Assembly (NCBI RefSeq): GCF_017301735.1
Contig: NZ_CP071090.1
Coordinates: 8,608,001-8,672,000, forward strand
Origin: Pyxidicoccus parkwaysis
GTDB lineage: Bacteria; Myxococcota; Myxococcia; Myxococcales; Myxococcaceae
Reading direction: 5' to 3'
Length of the DNA stretch: 64,000 nucleotides
Below, piece after piece: positions 7,755 through 16,098 of this stretch. Under the pieces are notes generated by a model. That model ran no database searches. It saw nothing but the letters and a program-made list of their open reading frames with translations, and was not told the origin of the DNA. Numbering within the stretch: position 1 is the first letter of the stretch; each line of letters opens with the position of its first letter. The position numbers and the translations under genes are program-made.

Positions 7755-9233
7755 ATGGCCGACGGAGCCCGACACACCTCGCGCTGGAGGGACGCCCTGG
7801 GCTCGCTCTCCGCGCGGCTGCTGGTGGCATTCCTCTTCCCCACCCTGCTGTTCGTCGCGCTGGCGGGCACGGCGGTGTACCAGCTCGCGCGCGCCATCCT
7901 CGAGGAGGAGCTGGGCGCCGGCCTCTCCGCCGTCGCCGCCGCCACCGCGAGCCAGGTCAACGGCGAGCGCATGCTCACCGTGGAGCCCGGCGACGACGTC
8001 ACCGGCACCCGCACGTGGCGCAACCTCGTCCGCGCGCTGGAGGGCGTGCGCGAGGCCAGCGGCGTGCGCCGCGTCTACGCCGTGGACACGCAGGGCCGCG
8101 TGCGCGTGGACGTGGGCGGCGGCCTGCCCGTGGGCGTGGAGATGCCGGAATTGGCCCGCGACAGGTTGGAGCTGGCGCGCGTCTTCGCGGGCGAGCGCGC
8201 CGCCAGCCAGGTGCTCTTCACCGGCACGGACGGGCACCTCTACAAGACAGGCTATGCCCCCGTGCGCCAGGACGGCCGCGTCGTGGGCGCGGTGGGCGTG
8301 GAGGGGAGCGCCGCCTTCTTCGGTCCGCTGAAGAGCCTCTCGCGCACCTTCGCCATCATGGGCACGGTGGCGCTGGCCGCGCTCGCCGTCATCGCGCTGC
8401 TCACCGCGCGCGGGCTGGCGTGGCCGTTGCGGCGGCTGATGGACTCCGCGCTGCGCATCGGCCGGGGAGACCTCACCACGCCCGTGCCGCCCGAGCCCAC
8501 GCGCGAAATCGGCGTGCTCGCGCGCGAGCTGGAGGTGATGCGTGGCGCGCTGGAGAGCCGGGACAGGCAGCTCAAGATGATGCTCGCCGGCGTGGCCCAC
8601 GAGGTGCGCAACCCCATCGGCGGCATCGCGCTCTTCTCCGGCATCCTCCAGGAGGACCTCCAGGCCGGCGCCCACTCCGAGGCCGGCGAGCACGTGAAGC
8701 GCATCCAGCGCGAGGTGGCCTACCTCCAGCGAATCGTCGAGGACTTCCTCGCCTTCGCCCGCGAGCAGCCGCTGGCGCGCGCACCGGTGGAGGCGCCCGT
8801 GCTGCTCTCCGGCGCCTGTGAGTTGCTGGCCGCCGAGGCAGGCGCGCGCGAAGTCTCGGTGGAGGTGGACGCCGCGCCCGCGCTGCTGGAGGCGGACGGC
8901 AGCCTGCTCACCGCCGCGCTCGTCAACCTGGTGAAGAACGCGGTGCAGGCCTCGCCCCGGGGAGGCAGGGTGCGCGTGTCCGGCACGACAGGCGAGGGGC
9001 GCTACACCATCCAGGTGCGCGACACCGGGCCCGGCGTCCCCGAGCCCGAGCGCGAGCGCATCTTCGAGCCCTTCTTCACCACGCGGGAGAAGGGCACCGG
9101 CCTGGGCCTGCCGCTGGCACGGAAGATTGCCCTCGCGCACGGAGGCGACCTGCGCCTCGCCTCCGCGCCGGGCGACACCACCTTCATCCTCACGCTGCCC
9201 CTGAACAACGGAAGCCTCAGCTCGTCGCGGTGA
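7755..9233 (+). CDS. Orphan membrane sensor histidine kinase
   Basis: 492 residues from the ATG at 7755. TM1 (LLVAFLFPTLLFVALAGTAV) is followed by a periplasmic sensor of roughly 150 residues resembling a dCache/single-Cache domain, then TM2 (about 200-220), HAMP, HisKA with AGVAHEVRNPIGG (phospho-acceptor His282) and HATPase_c with NLVKNAVQ, DTGPGVP and GTGLGLPLA boxes. It should autophosphorylate in response to an extracytoplasmic signal. No response regulator is adjacent. The frame continues upstream to an ATG at 7557 through the 60-bp repeats; this longer form seems less likely because its extra 66 residues are repeats. Its 3' end overlaps the convergent chemoreceptor gene by 17 bp. Confidence 0.9.
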   Translation: MADGARHTSRWRDALGSLSARLLVAFLFPTLLFVALAGTAVYQLARAILEEELGAGLSAVAAATASQVNGERMLTVEPGDDVTGTRTWRNLVRALEGVREASGVRRVYAVDTQGRVRVDVGGGLPVGVEMPELARDRLELARVFAGERAASQVLFTGTDGHLYKTGYAPVRQDGRVVGAVGVEGSAAFFGPLKSLSRTFAIMGTVALAALAVIALLTARGLAWPLRRLMDSALRIGRGDLTTPVPPEPTREIGVLARELEVMRGALESRDRQLKMMLAGVAHEVRNPIGGIALFSGILQEDLQAGAHSEAGEHVKRIQREVAYLQRIVEDFLAFAREQPLARAPVEAPVLLSGACELLAAEAGAREVSVEVDAAPALLEADGSLLTAALVNLVKNAVQASPRGGRVRVSGTTGEGRYTIQVRDTGPGVPEPERERIFEPFFTTREKGTGLGLPLARKIALAHGGDLRLASAPGDTTFILTLPLNNGSLSSSR

Positions 9234-11013
9234 ACTGCCCGGCCATGCGGCCTACCTCCTGGGACACGTGCGACAGCGCGGCGGTGGCCTCTTGCGTGGA
9301 CTCCAGGCGCCTCAACGTCGCGTCCATGATTTGCGACAGGTCGCCGATGGCCGTGAAGATTTGCGAGAAGCCGGCGTTCTGCTGCGTCACCGCCGCGGCA
9401 ATCTGACGCGCCGCCGTGGAGTTCTCCTGGGAGATGCGCGACAGCTCGCGCAGCGACTCGCCGGATGCACGCATCTGGTCCAGGCCGGTGCCGATGGTGC
9501 GCACGCCCTGCTCGCCCATCAGCGCCGCGTCGCGGATGCCCTGGCTGATTTCCTGGAGGATGCCGCGGATGCGCCGCGTGGACTGGATGGACTGGTCCGC
9601 CAGCCCGCGAATCTCGCGCGCCACCACCGCGAACCCCTTCCCCTGCTCGCCCGAGCGCGCCGCTTCAATCGCCGCATTCACGGCGAGCAGGTGCGACTGG
9701 TCCGCCAGGTCCTTCACCGTCTCGGTGATGTCGCCAATCTGCGTGGTGCTCTCCGCCAGCCGCGCCAGCCGCTGCTGGATGCCGTCCACCGCGCGGCGGA
9801 TGTCCGCCAGCCCGGTGACGCTCTGCTCCACCGCCGTCTCACCCTTCTGGCCCCACTCCTCCGCGCGGATGGCCACCTGGAGCACCGCGTCCGCGCGCTC
9901 CGCCGCCACCAGCGACGTGCGCTTGATTTCCTCCGACGTCACCTGCGCCTCGTGCAGCGCGGCGGCCTGTCGCGTGAGGCTCTGCTGCTGCTCGTCGTTG
10001 GCGGCGCGCAGGTGGCTGCCCGCCTCGCTCAACTGCGCGGCCGACGCCTGCAACGTCAGGGGGAGCTGCCGCAGCTTCGCCAGCACCGCGTTCATCCCCG
10101 AGGCCAGGGTGCCAATCTCATCCGTGGACACCCACTCGGGCGAAGTCGTGTGCCCGTCCGCCAGCGCTTCAATCGCCACGCCCACCGCGCGGGTGCCCTC
10201 CGCCTGACGGCGCGCGAGCATGTACGTGGTGATGGCGGGAAGGATGAGCACCAGCCCGGCCACCCACGCCATGGAGCTCAGGAGCTCCGTCACCAGCGAG
10301 CCGCCCAGCGCGTCCAGTATCTGCGAGGTGGTGAGGGTCCCCTGGGTGGCCAGCTCCGCACGCAGCACGTCCCGCAAGCCCAGCATCTTCACCGCCATCA
10401 CACAGCCGCTCAGCAGCAGCGTGGAGACGATGGAGGCCACGAAGGTGAAGGGCAGGAACCACGCCTGGCGCGGCCAGAAGAAGCCACCGCCGCGAGGCGC
10501 GACGGCCGGGTGCAGCCGCTGCTCCGCCATCGCGAGCGGCACCAACTGCTTCTCCAGGCTCAGCGCGATGGGCACCGACATCACCACGCCGAAGCAGAAG
10601 GCGACGGTGGAGCCCAGCACCACGCGCAGCGCCTCCTTGTCGAACTGGAGACACACCGGGATGCTGAAGCACAGCCCGCCCAGCGTCCATGCCGCGTAGG
10701 TGGTGAAGACGGTGCTCTGCCATGGCAGCCGGAGGATGCGCCCCAGCCGCTCACCCGGCGCATCATCCGGACGGTGCCGCAGGGCCCTCGCGGCCAGCAG
10801 GCGCAGCGCGGCATACGGATAGATTGTGCCGAAGAAGAAGATGAGCGCGGGAGCGATGCGCGTGGTGGCCCACAGCCCCTCCTCGCTGTTGAGCCCCATG
10901 GACAGCGCGATGAGGTACGCGCAATTCATGCCGGGCAGCGCCACCCAGCTGATGAAGGTGAGCGCACCCTTCCTGGCGAAATCAGCGATGACCTTCTCGT
11001 CCGTGTCGTCCAT
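9217..11013 (-). CDS. Methyl-accepting chemotaxis protein
   Basis: 598 residues. The N-terminal half has several hydrophobic segments (GALTFISWVALPGMNCAYLI; IFFFGTIYPYAALRLLA; VFTTYAAWTLGGLCFSIPV; a pair near 290-340), so the sensor part is membrane-embedded, not a periplasmic loop. HAMP follows (about 340-400), then a long coiled coil with the MCP signalling tip: DQSHLLAVNAAIEAARSGEQ and GKGFAVVAREIRGLADQS. This should dock CheA/CheW. No che genes are adjacent; the nearest are at 35 kb. The frame is open far upstream, but MDDTDEK preceded by GGGGGG is the sensible start. The C-terminus overlaps the convergent kinase gene by 17 bp. Confidence 0.9.
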   Translation of the reverse strand: MDDTDEKVIADFARKGALTFISWVALPGMNCAYLIALSMGLNSEEGLWATTRIAPALIFFFGTIYPYAALRLLAARALRHRPDDAPGERLGRILRLPWQSTVFTTYAAWTLGGLCFSIPVCLQFDKEALRVVLGSTVAFCFGVVMSVPIALSLEKQLVPLAMAEQRLHPAVAPRGGGFFWPRQAWFLPFTFVASIVSTLLLSGCVMAVKMLGLRDVLRAELATQGTLTTSQILDALGGSLVTELLSSMAWVAGLVLILPAITTYMLARRQAEGTRAVGVAIEALADGHTTSPEWVSTDEIGTLASGMNAVLAKLRQLPLTLQASAAQLSEAGSHLRAANDEQQQSLTRQAAALHEAQVTSEEIKRTSLVAAERADAVLQVAIRAEEWGQKGETAVEQSVTGLADIRRAVDGIQQRLARLAESTTQIGDITETVKDLADQSHLLAVNAAIEAARSGEQGKGFAVVAREIRGLADQSIQSTRRIRGILQEISQGIRDAALMGEQGVRTIGTGLDQMRASGESLRELSRISQENSTAARQIAAAVTQQNAGFSQIFTAIGDLSQIMDATLRRLESTQEATAALSHVSQEVGRMAGQFTATS

Positions 11014-11231
11014 CACTGCATGCCCCCCGAGCGCGAGCGCGCCTCCCCAGCGTGGCTGTCCCCCCGGACGTGGCATGTAACAGCGATACCTGCACCGCCG
11101 TGCATGCCCGCGCTCGATGATGCAGCTTAATGAGCAACGCCTCGCGGATTCCAGCCACCAGGGTCCATGTGAATGCTCACAACTGTGTGAAAGGGATGAA
11201 ATCCCTGCACTCCCAGCACAGATGTAACGAT

Positions 11232-12572
11232 TCAGGACCGCAATCGCTCTATGCGCATGTGCAGACCGCCGGACGGGGCGATGGTGACGGCGCGACGTTG
11301 GGGCCGTACCTGGGGGTCCAGCGGCGCCAGCTCGAAGCGCGAGAGCACGATTCCGAGCACGACCTTCATCTCGTACAGCGCGAGCGCCATTCCGATACAC
11401 CGGCGCACACCCCCTCCGAAGGGCAGATACTCGAAGGGCGAGTAGGCCCGCTCCAGGAAGCGCTCGGGACGGAACACGTCGGGCTCGGCGAAGGTCTCCG
11501 GGCGGTGGTGGGCAAGGTAGATGCACGCGGCCACCGTGACGCCTGGAGGCACCTCGTGGCCCTGGATGCGACACATGCCCTGGGTGCGGCGTGCGACGAC
11601 GGGGATGATGGGGTGCAGGCGCAGCGTCTCCTGGCAGACGGCCTTGAGCCAGGGCGCCGCGCTGCCGGCGAGCGCGGCCGGTGTGGGCTCGGGGCCCAAC
11701 GCGCGCAACTCCCCGTGCAGCCGCTCCAGCGCGCCGGGTGAGGCGTGCAGCCAGTGCAGGGCCCAGGCGATGGCCGTGGCCGTCGTCTCGTAGCCCGTCA
11801 CCACCAGGGTCATCAATTCGTCGCGCAGCACGCCGTCGTCCAGGGGCGCGCCGTCCTCGTACGTGGCCGCCAGCAGCATGCCGAGGATGTCACCGCGCTC
11901 GCTGTCCTTCAGCTCGCGCCGGTGGCGCACCTCCTCCAGCAGCAGCGCGTCGATGCGCTCCAGGCCGCGCCGGTACGCGGCCCACGCCTCGGACTGGTGC
12001 TCCTCGCGGAGCTGGCCGAGGTTGCCGAGGTTGAACTTCGAGTCGTTGAGGAAGGCCTGGATGCGCTCACGCAGCTCGTCAGCGCGGGTGCCGTCCTCCA
12101 GGCCGAACACCGCCGTGAGGATGACGTTCAACGACACCCGCTGCATGACGTCCTGGATGACGACGGACTGCCCCGGGTGCCAATCCCGGAGGGCCGCCAG
12201 CGTGGCCTCGAGCACCCGCGCTCCGTACTGTTCAATCCGCCGCGAGTGGAAGGCCGGCCCCAGCATGCGCCGCTCCCGCTGGTGGGGCTTCTCCTCCAGC
12301 AACAGCAGCGAGTGCGCGCCGAGCAGCGGCTTGAGCACCACGTTGCCCTCGCCCGCGTGCAGCAGCGCGGGGTCCGCGGAGAAGATGTCCCGCAGCGCGT
12401 CCGGGTGGGAGAACACCGCGTACGTGCCGTGACTGCCGAGGTCCAACGTGAAGGCATCTCCCAGCCGCTCACGGCTGCTTCGCAACAACTCATAGGGACG
12501 CGCGCGCCAGAGCAACGACTGCTGCACCGCTGGAAGCTCCAGGCGTGGAGGCAGTGGACTGACGTTCTGCAT
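11232..12572 (-). CDS. Cytochrome P450
   Basis: 446 residues, a full-length soluble bacterial P450. I-helix MTLVVTGYETTATAI, a variant of the usual AGxxTT with Thr-Gly in place of Ala-Gly; K-helix ETLR; PERF motif (FRPERFLE); heme loop FGGGVRRCIG with Cys392 as thiolate ligand. The sequence style (CYP102/CYP110-like, with HPIIPVVARR and YLAHHRPE) suggests a fatty acid or lipid-like substrate, which would fit the divergently transcribed FAAL/ACP operon; that link is inference. A redox partner is not encoded nearby. The start ATG lies within a divergent promoter region. Confidence 0.93.
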   Translation of the reverse strand: MQNVSPLPPRLELPAVQQSLLWRARPYELLRSSRERLGDAFTLDLGSHGTYAVFSHPDALRDIFSADPALLHAGEGNVVLKPLLGAHSLLLLEEKPHQRERRMLGPAFHSRRIEQYGARVLEATLAALRDWHPGQSVVIQDVMQRVSLNVILTAVFGLEDGTRADELRERIQAFLNDSKFNLGNLGQLREEHQSEAWAAYRRGLERIDALLLEEVRHRRELKDSERGDILGMLLAATYEDGAPLDDGVLRDELMTLVVTGYETTATAIAWALHWLHASPGALERLHGELRALGPEPTPAALAGSAAPWLKAVCQETLRLHPIIPVVARRTQGMCRIQGHEVPPGVTVAACIYLAHHRPETFAEPDVFRPERFLERAYSPFEYLPFGGGVRRCIGMALALYEMKVVLGIVLSRFELAPLDPQVRPQRRAVTIAPSGGLHMRIERLRS

Positions 12573-12931
12573 GTGGAAGCACCCCCCGAGTCCCTGACGC
12601 TACTCCTCTCGCTCCAGCGCCGCTTCGTCACCCGCCGGTGCGGTCATTCCTGACAGCCTGTGGAGTCAACATCACCCGTGTCCCGTGCCGGTCGCTTGCT
12701 GCTCGCATCTGTCCTTCAGTGCGCAACAAATCAAGAATGATTCAGAGTCAGGCCATACCCGCTTCTCCTGGTTGGGGCATGTCTGTATATTTTTATCATT
12801 CATTGATTTACGCCGGGTGGGTCGGGGTCGGCGGGTGGCGGGAAGTCTCCCGGGTTGGGGCGCAGTTCGGCTCCTGGCTAGGACAACCGGGCTGCTGACT
12901 GTTCAGCGGCCCGCCGACGGGGGGTTCCGCG
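12573..12931. promoter_or_regulatory. Divergent promoter region between P450 and the ACP operon
   Basis: This 359-bp gap contains by far the most AT-rich stretch noticed in the window (about 12780-12812). On the + strand TTGGGG at 12772-12777 and TATCAT at 12794-12799 are spaced by 16 nt and resemble a σ70-type promoter that would leave a leader of about 125 nt before the ACP start. An imperfect palindrome ATCATTCATTGAT (12795-12807) overlaps the -10 box and could be an operator shared with the P450 gene. Inference only. Confidence 0.45.
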
Positions 12932-13204
12932 ATGCAAACCAGGAGCGACAGCGATTTGATTCTCAATGCCGTGGTGGCCGCGACACGCGCCGCCTGCCGG
13001 CTGCCCCTGCCCGACGTCATCGCCCGCGAGCATTGTTTCGTCACCGACCTGGGCTTCGACTCGATGAGCATTGCCCGGCTCGCGCTGGAGCTGGAGGACC
13101 GCGTCCAGCAACCCGTGCTGCTGGACGACTGGATTGCGAGCGAGCCGGACCCGTCCGCGCTCACCGTGGGCTCGCTGTGCAACTACGTCGCGGCGCTGGG
13201 GTAG
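12932..13204 (+). CDS. Acyl carrier protein
   Basis: 90 residues, a single four-helix carrier domain. The phosphopantetheine attachment motif is LGFDSMS with Ser44 as the attachment site, a DSL variant reading DSM. Helix II (SIARLALELEDRV) and the downstream loop are normal for the family. It is the first gene of a four-gene operon with a crotonase-like protein (3 bp gap), an SDR and a fatty acyl-AMP ligase, so it most likely carries the acyl chain that the ligase activates. It differs clearly from a housekeeping AcpP (no DSLD, Arg-rich helix I). Confidence 0.9.
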   Translation: MQTRSDSDLILNAVVAATRAACRLPLPDVIAREHCFVTDLGFDSMSIARLALELEDRVQQPVLLDDWIASEPDPSALTVGSLCNYVAALG

Positions 13205-13207
13205 CTC

Positions 13208-15217
13208 ATGTCCACGAAGCTCTTCGGGACGCAGTGGGTGGGTGATGTCCTGGTGCTGACGCTGGACACGCCCGGGTGCGAGTTCAACATCTTCAGCCAT
13301 GAGGCGGCGGTGCAGCTGCTGGAGCTGCTGGAGGGCGTGGACCGCGAGCGGGTGCGCGCGCTCATCTTCCGCAGCGCCAAGCCGGGCAGCTTCATCAACG
13401 GCGTGGGGCTGATGATGGCGGGCACGGCCCAGGTGCCCGAGGACATCGCGCGCATGACGGAGACGGTGACGCGCGCCTACCGCGCGGTGCGCGAGTTCCC
13501 CGCGCCCACCATCGCCGCCATCCGGGGCAACTGCTACGGCTGTGGAGTGGAGTTCTCGCTGCACTGCGACTACCGCGTCGCCGCGCACACGTACGAGACG
13601 CACTTCTACATGACGGAGCTGGCCGAGTACCTGTTCATCCCGGCGTTCGGCAGCACGCAGGATTTGCCCCGGCTCATCGGCCTGGAGGGCGCCACGGAAG
13701 CGCTGCTGTGGGGCCAGCGCTGGTCCGCGCCGGAGGCGATGCGCCGCGGGCTGGTGGACGCCTGCTTCGACGACGCGAGCTTCGACACGGGCGTGGAGCT
13801 CTTCCTGGACTCGGTGCTGGACTGCGGCTCACCGAAGCGCTGGCAGGTGGCCCCATGGGAGCTGCCTCCCGTGCCGCCGGACTTCGAGGCGCGCACGCGT
13901 GAGCGCATCGCCAACCTGCCGCCGGGGTACCAGCCCGTGTACACGGAGTGCTTCGAGCTGATGCTGGCCGCCTCGCGGCGTGAGGTGGCGGACGCGGCGC
14001 ACTACCAGCGGGAGGTGGAGGCCTGCGGACGCTCGGTGGTGAACCCCCTCGCCAAGGCCGCGCTGTCCATCTTCTTCGTGCGGAGGCTCGCGCAGCACCA
14101 CAGCCTGCGCGAGCACGAGCTGCCGCCGCTCACGCACCTCGTCGTCGACGCGGAGGATGCGCGGCTCGCATCGTTCGCGGAGGAGCTGCGCACCCGGCGC
14201 GTGCGCGGCCTGTCGGTGGAGGTGGCGCCGTGGGCTCCGCCTCCGGATGCTCCCGCCATTCGCGTCACCCGCTACGCGCCCGAGCAGGGGCCGCTGCCGG
14301 AGCGCACGGTGGGGCTGGCGGTGGACCTGGTGGAGGGCGCGCTGCAGGAGACGTCGGACCTGGTGATGTATGCGCCGCTGCTGGGGGCGGGCCTGCCGGT
14401 GGTGGAGTTGCGCGCGGGGAAGGGCCAGCCGCAGGACGTGGCGCGCAGCCTCTTCGCGCTGCTGCACCGGGCCGGGTTCCACCCGGTGCTGTCCAACGCG
14501 ACGGGCGAGCCGGTGCTCCACGCGCTGCTGGGCGCGTACCTGGGGCCGCTGGTGGCGCACGTGCTCGAAGGCGGCGAGGCGCGGGACGCGCTCGCCACGG
14601 TGCGCACCCTCGGATTCGTGCGCTCTCCGTCCGTGCTCATCCATGCGCTGCCTCGCACCGCGCTGGCCATGGTGCTGGCGCCGCACCTGCCGGGGCCGGT
14701 GGCGCTCGGAGCCGTGGAGCAGGCGCTGGAGGCGCTGGCCACCGCCGAGGCCCGGGGGGCACATGGCTCCGTGCCGCTCGCGGACGCGGTGCTCATCTCG
14801 CTGCTGGGCTTCGTGACTCGCGTGCTCTCGGAGCGCACGCTGGGGCACCCCACCGTGGTGGACGTGCTGGCGCGGGAGCTCATCGACTTCCCGCTCGGCT
14901 TCGGGAGCCTGTGCCGCTACCTCACGCGTGAGCGGGCGGCGCGCCTGCTGACGTCGGACGCGGTGCGGGCGCTGCTGCCGGACGGGCCCATCCTGGCGCT
15001 GGACGCGTTCATCACCCAGGGGCGGGACTTCTACCCGCAGGCGAAGCCGGCCTCGCGCCCCGCCGCCGCGCAGACCGAGCCCACGCAGCGGACCGAGGCC
15101 CACTCCACCGAGCGGGCGCCGAGGGCCATGCAGGCCGCACCCGCGTCCGCGGACCCGACCGAGCGGCAGCCGTCCGCCCCCGAATCCTCGCTTCCTCCGC
15201 GGGGCCTGCATGTCTGA
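13208..15217 (+). CDS. FadB/FadJ-like protein: crotonase domain plus degenerate 3-hydroxyacyl-CoA dehydrogenase region
   Basis: 669 residues. Residues 1-210 follow the enoyl-CoA hydratase/isomerase fold: SFINGVGLMMAG stands where FadJ has FIAGADINM, and GNCYGCGVEFSL where it has GACLGGGLELAL; a second acidic residue is kept in MTELAEY before GSTQDLPRLIGL. From about 370 the order of segments still mirrors FadJ (MYAPLLGAGLPVVEL; GKGQPQDVARSLFALLHRAG; TLGFVRSPSVLIHAL; late DFPLGFGSLCRYL), but the catalytic HFFNPVHxMP-type motif and the GxGxxG nucleotide loop are missing. The last 60 residues are disordered. It probably hydrates or isomerises an acyl thioester on the neighbouring ACP; dehydrogenation may fall to the SDR. 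Confidence 0.75.
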   Translation: MSTKLFGTQWVGDVLVLTLDTPGCEFNIFSHEAAVQLLELLEGVDRERVRALIFRSAKPGSFINGVGLMMAGTAQVPEDIARMTETVTRAYRAVREFPAPTIAAIRGNCYGCGVEFSLHCDYRVAAHTYETHFYMTELAEYLFIPAFGSTQDLPRLIGLEGATEALLWGQRWSAPEAMRRGLVDACFDDASFDTGVELFLDSVLDCGSPKRWQVAPWELPPVPPDFEARTRERIANLPPGYQPVYTECFELMLAASRREVADAAHYQREVEACGRSVVNPLAKAALSIFFVRRLAQHHSLREHELPPLTHLVVDAEDARLASFAEELRTRRVRGLSVEVAPWAPPPDAPAIRVTRYAPEQGPLPERTVGLAVDLVEGALQETSDLVMYAPLLGAGLPVVELRAGKGQPQDVARSLFALLHRAGFHPVLSNATGEPVLHALLGAYLGPLVAHVLEGGEARDALATVRTLGFVRSPSVLIHALPRTALAMVLAPHLPGPVALGAVEQALEALATAEARGAHGSVPLADAVLISLLGFVTRVLSERTLGHPTVVDVLARELIDFPLGFGSLCRYLTRERAARLLTSDAVRALLPDGPILALDAFITQGRDFYPQAKPASRPAAAQTEPTQRTEAHSTERAPRAMQAAPASADPTERQPSAPESSLPPRGLHV

Positions 15218-15944
15218 GCCTCGCGTCGCCATCATCACGGGGGCGGCGGGAGGCATCGGGCGCGCGGTGGTGCGGCGCCTGCTGCGCGGCGGGTTTCATG
15301 TGGTGGCGACGGACCACGCGGCGGAGTCCCTGCGCGAGCTGGCGCAGGTCAGCGAGGACCAGCCACGCCTGAGCTGCGAGGTGATGGACGTGGCGGACGT
15401 GGACTCGGTGCGCCGCGCGGCCGCGAATCTCGACGCGGCCTGGCACCGGGTGGACGTGCTCGTCACCTGCGCGGGCGTGTTCCAGCAGGTGTCCGCGCTC
15501 AAGGACGACGCGGAAGCGGTGGAGCGCGTGCTGCGCATCAACCTTACCGGCACGCTCCACGTCACCACGCACTTCGGCGCCATCATGGCGCGCACGGGTG
15601 GGCGCATCGTGCATGTGAGCTCCATCGCCGGGCTCACCGGGGCCGCGCTGGCGGGGCCCTACGCTGCGTCCAAGGCGGGCATGGTGGCGCTCACGCAGTC
15701 GCACGCGCGCGAGCTGGCGCCGCACGGCATCTCCGTCAACGCGGTGCTGCCGGGCTACGTCGATACACCGATGGCCGCGCCGATGCGCGCCACGCTGCAA
15801 CAGTTCGTCATGCCGCGCGTGCCCCTGCGCCGCTTCGCGCAGCCGGACGAAGTCGCCGAGGTCATCGAGTTCCTCGCCACCTGCAAGACGCCCTACCTGA
15901 CGGGCACGGCCATTCCCATCGACGGAGGTCTGCATGTCGGCTGA
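15210..15944 (+). CDS. Short-chain dehydrogenase/reductase, FabG-like
   Basis: 244 residues, a classical SDR of usual length. TGAAGGIG at residues 10-17 binds the dinucleotide; Asp35 after β2 (VATDHA) points toward NAD(H) over NADP(H); catalytic Asn111, Ser138, Tyr151 and Lys155 (YAASK) are present. The NNAG motif reads TCAG. The C-terminal IPIDGGLHVG is typical of FabG relatives. The start ATG overlaps the end of the preceding gene, which indicates translational coupling. In this operon a β-ketoacyl/β-hydroxyacyl-ACP interconversion is the most likely role, matching the lost dehydrogenase activity of its neighbour. Confidence 0.9.
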   Translation: MSEPRVAIITGAAGGIGRAVVRRLLRGGFHVVATDHAAESLRELAQVSEDQPRLSCEVMDVADVDSVRRAAANLDAAWHRVDVLVTCAGVFQQVSALKDDAEAVERVLRINLTGTLHVTTHFGAIMARTGGRIVHVSSIAGLTGAALAGPYAASKAGMVALTQSHARELAPHGISVNAVLPGYVDTPMAAPMRATLQQFVMPRVPLRRFAQPDEVAEVIEFLATCKTPYLTGTAIPIDGGLHVG

Positions 15945-16098
15945 GCCCGCTCGCGCGCGTGCCGCCTCCGGGGCCGAGCCCGCGGCCAGGCTCATCGCCG
16001 GAGGCAGCATGCAGCCTGCCCTCGCTCCCGCGATTGTCGTCTTCGCGGCCAGACGCACGGCCACGTCCATCGCTGGAGGCCCGCATGTCGGCTGCTGA
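15918..16098 (+). repeat. Threefold degenerate repeat of the SDR 3' end with three Shine-Dalgarno/ATG pairs
   Basis: ATCG(A/C)CGGAGG- or ATCGCTGGAGG-type sequences followed by an ATG recur at 15918, 15994 and 16069 (ATGs at 15934, 16009 and 16085; periods 76 and 75). The first copy is the end of the SDR gene, the third provides the ribosome site and start of the ligase gene. An open frame of 54 codons from 15934 to 16098 bridges the two genes and repeats the SDR terminal pattern I-x-G-G-x-H-V-G at its own end. It is either a duplication scar or a translated coupling ORF. Confidence 0.55.
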
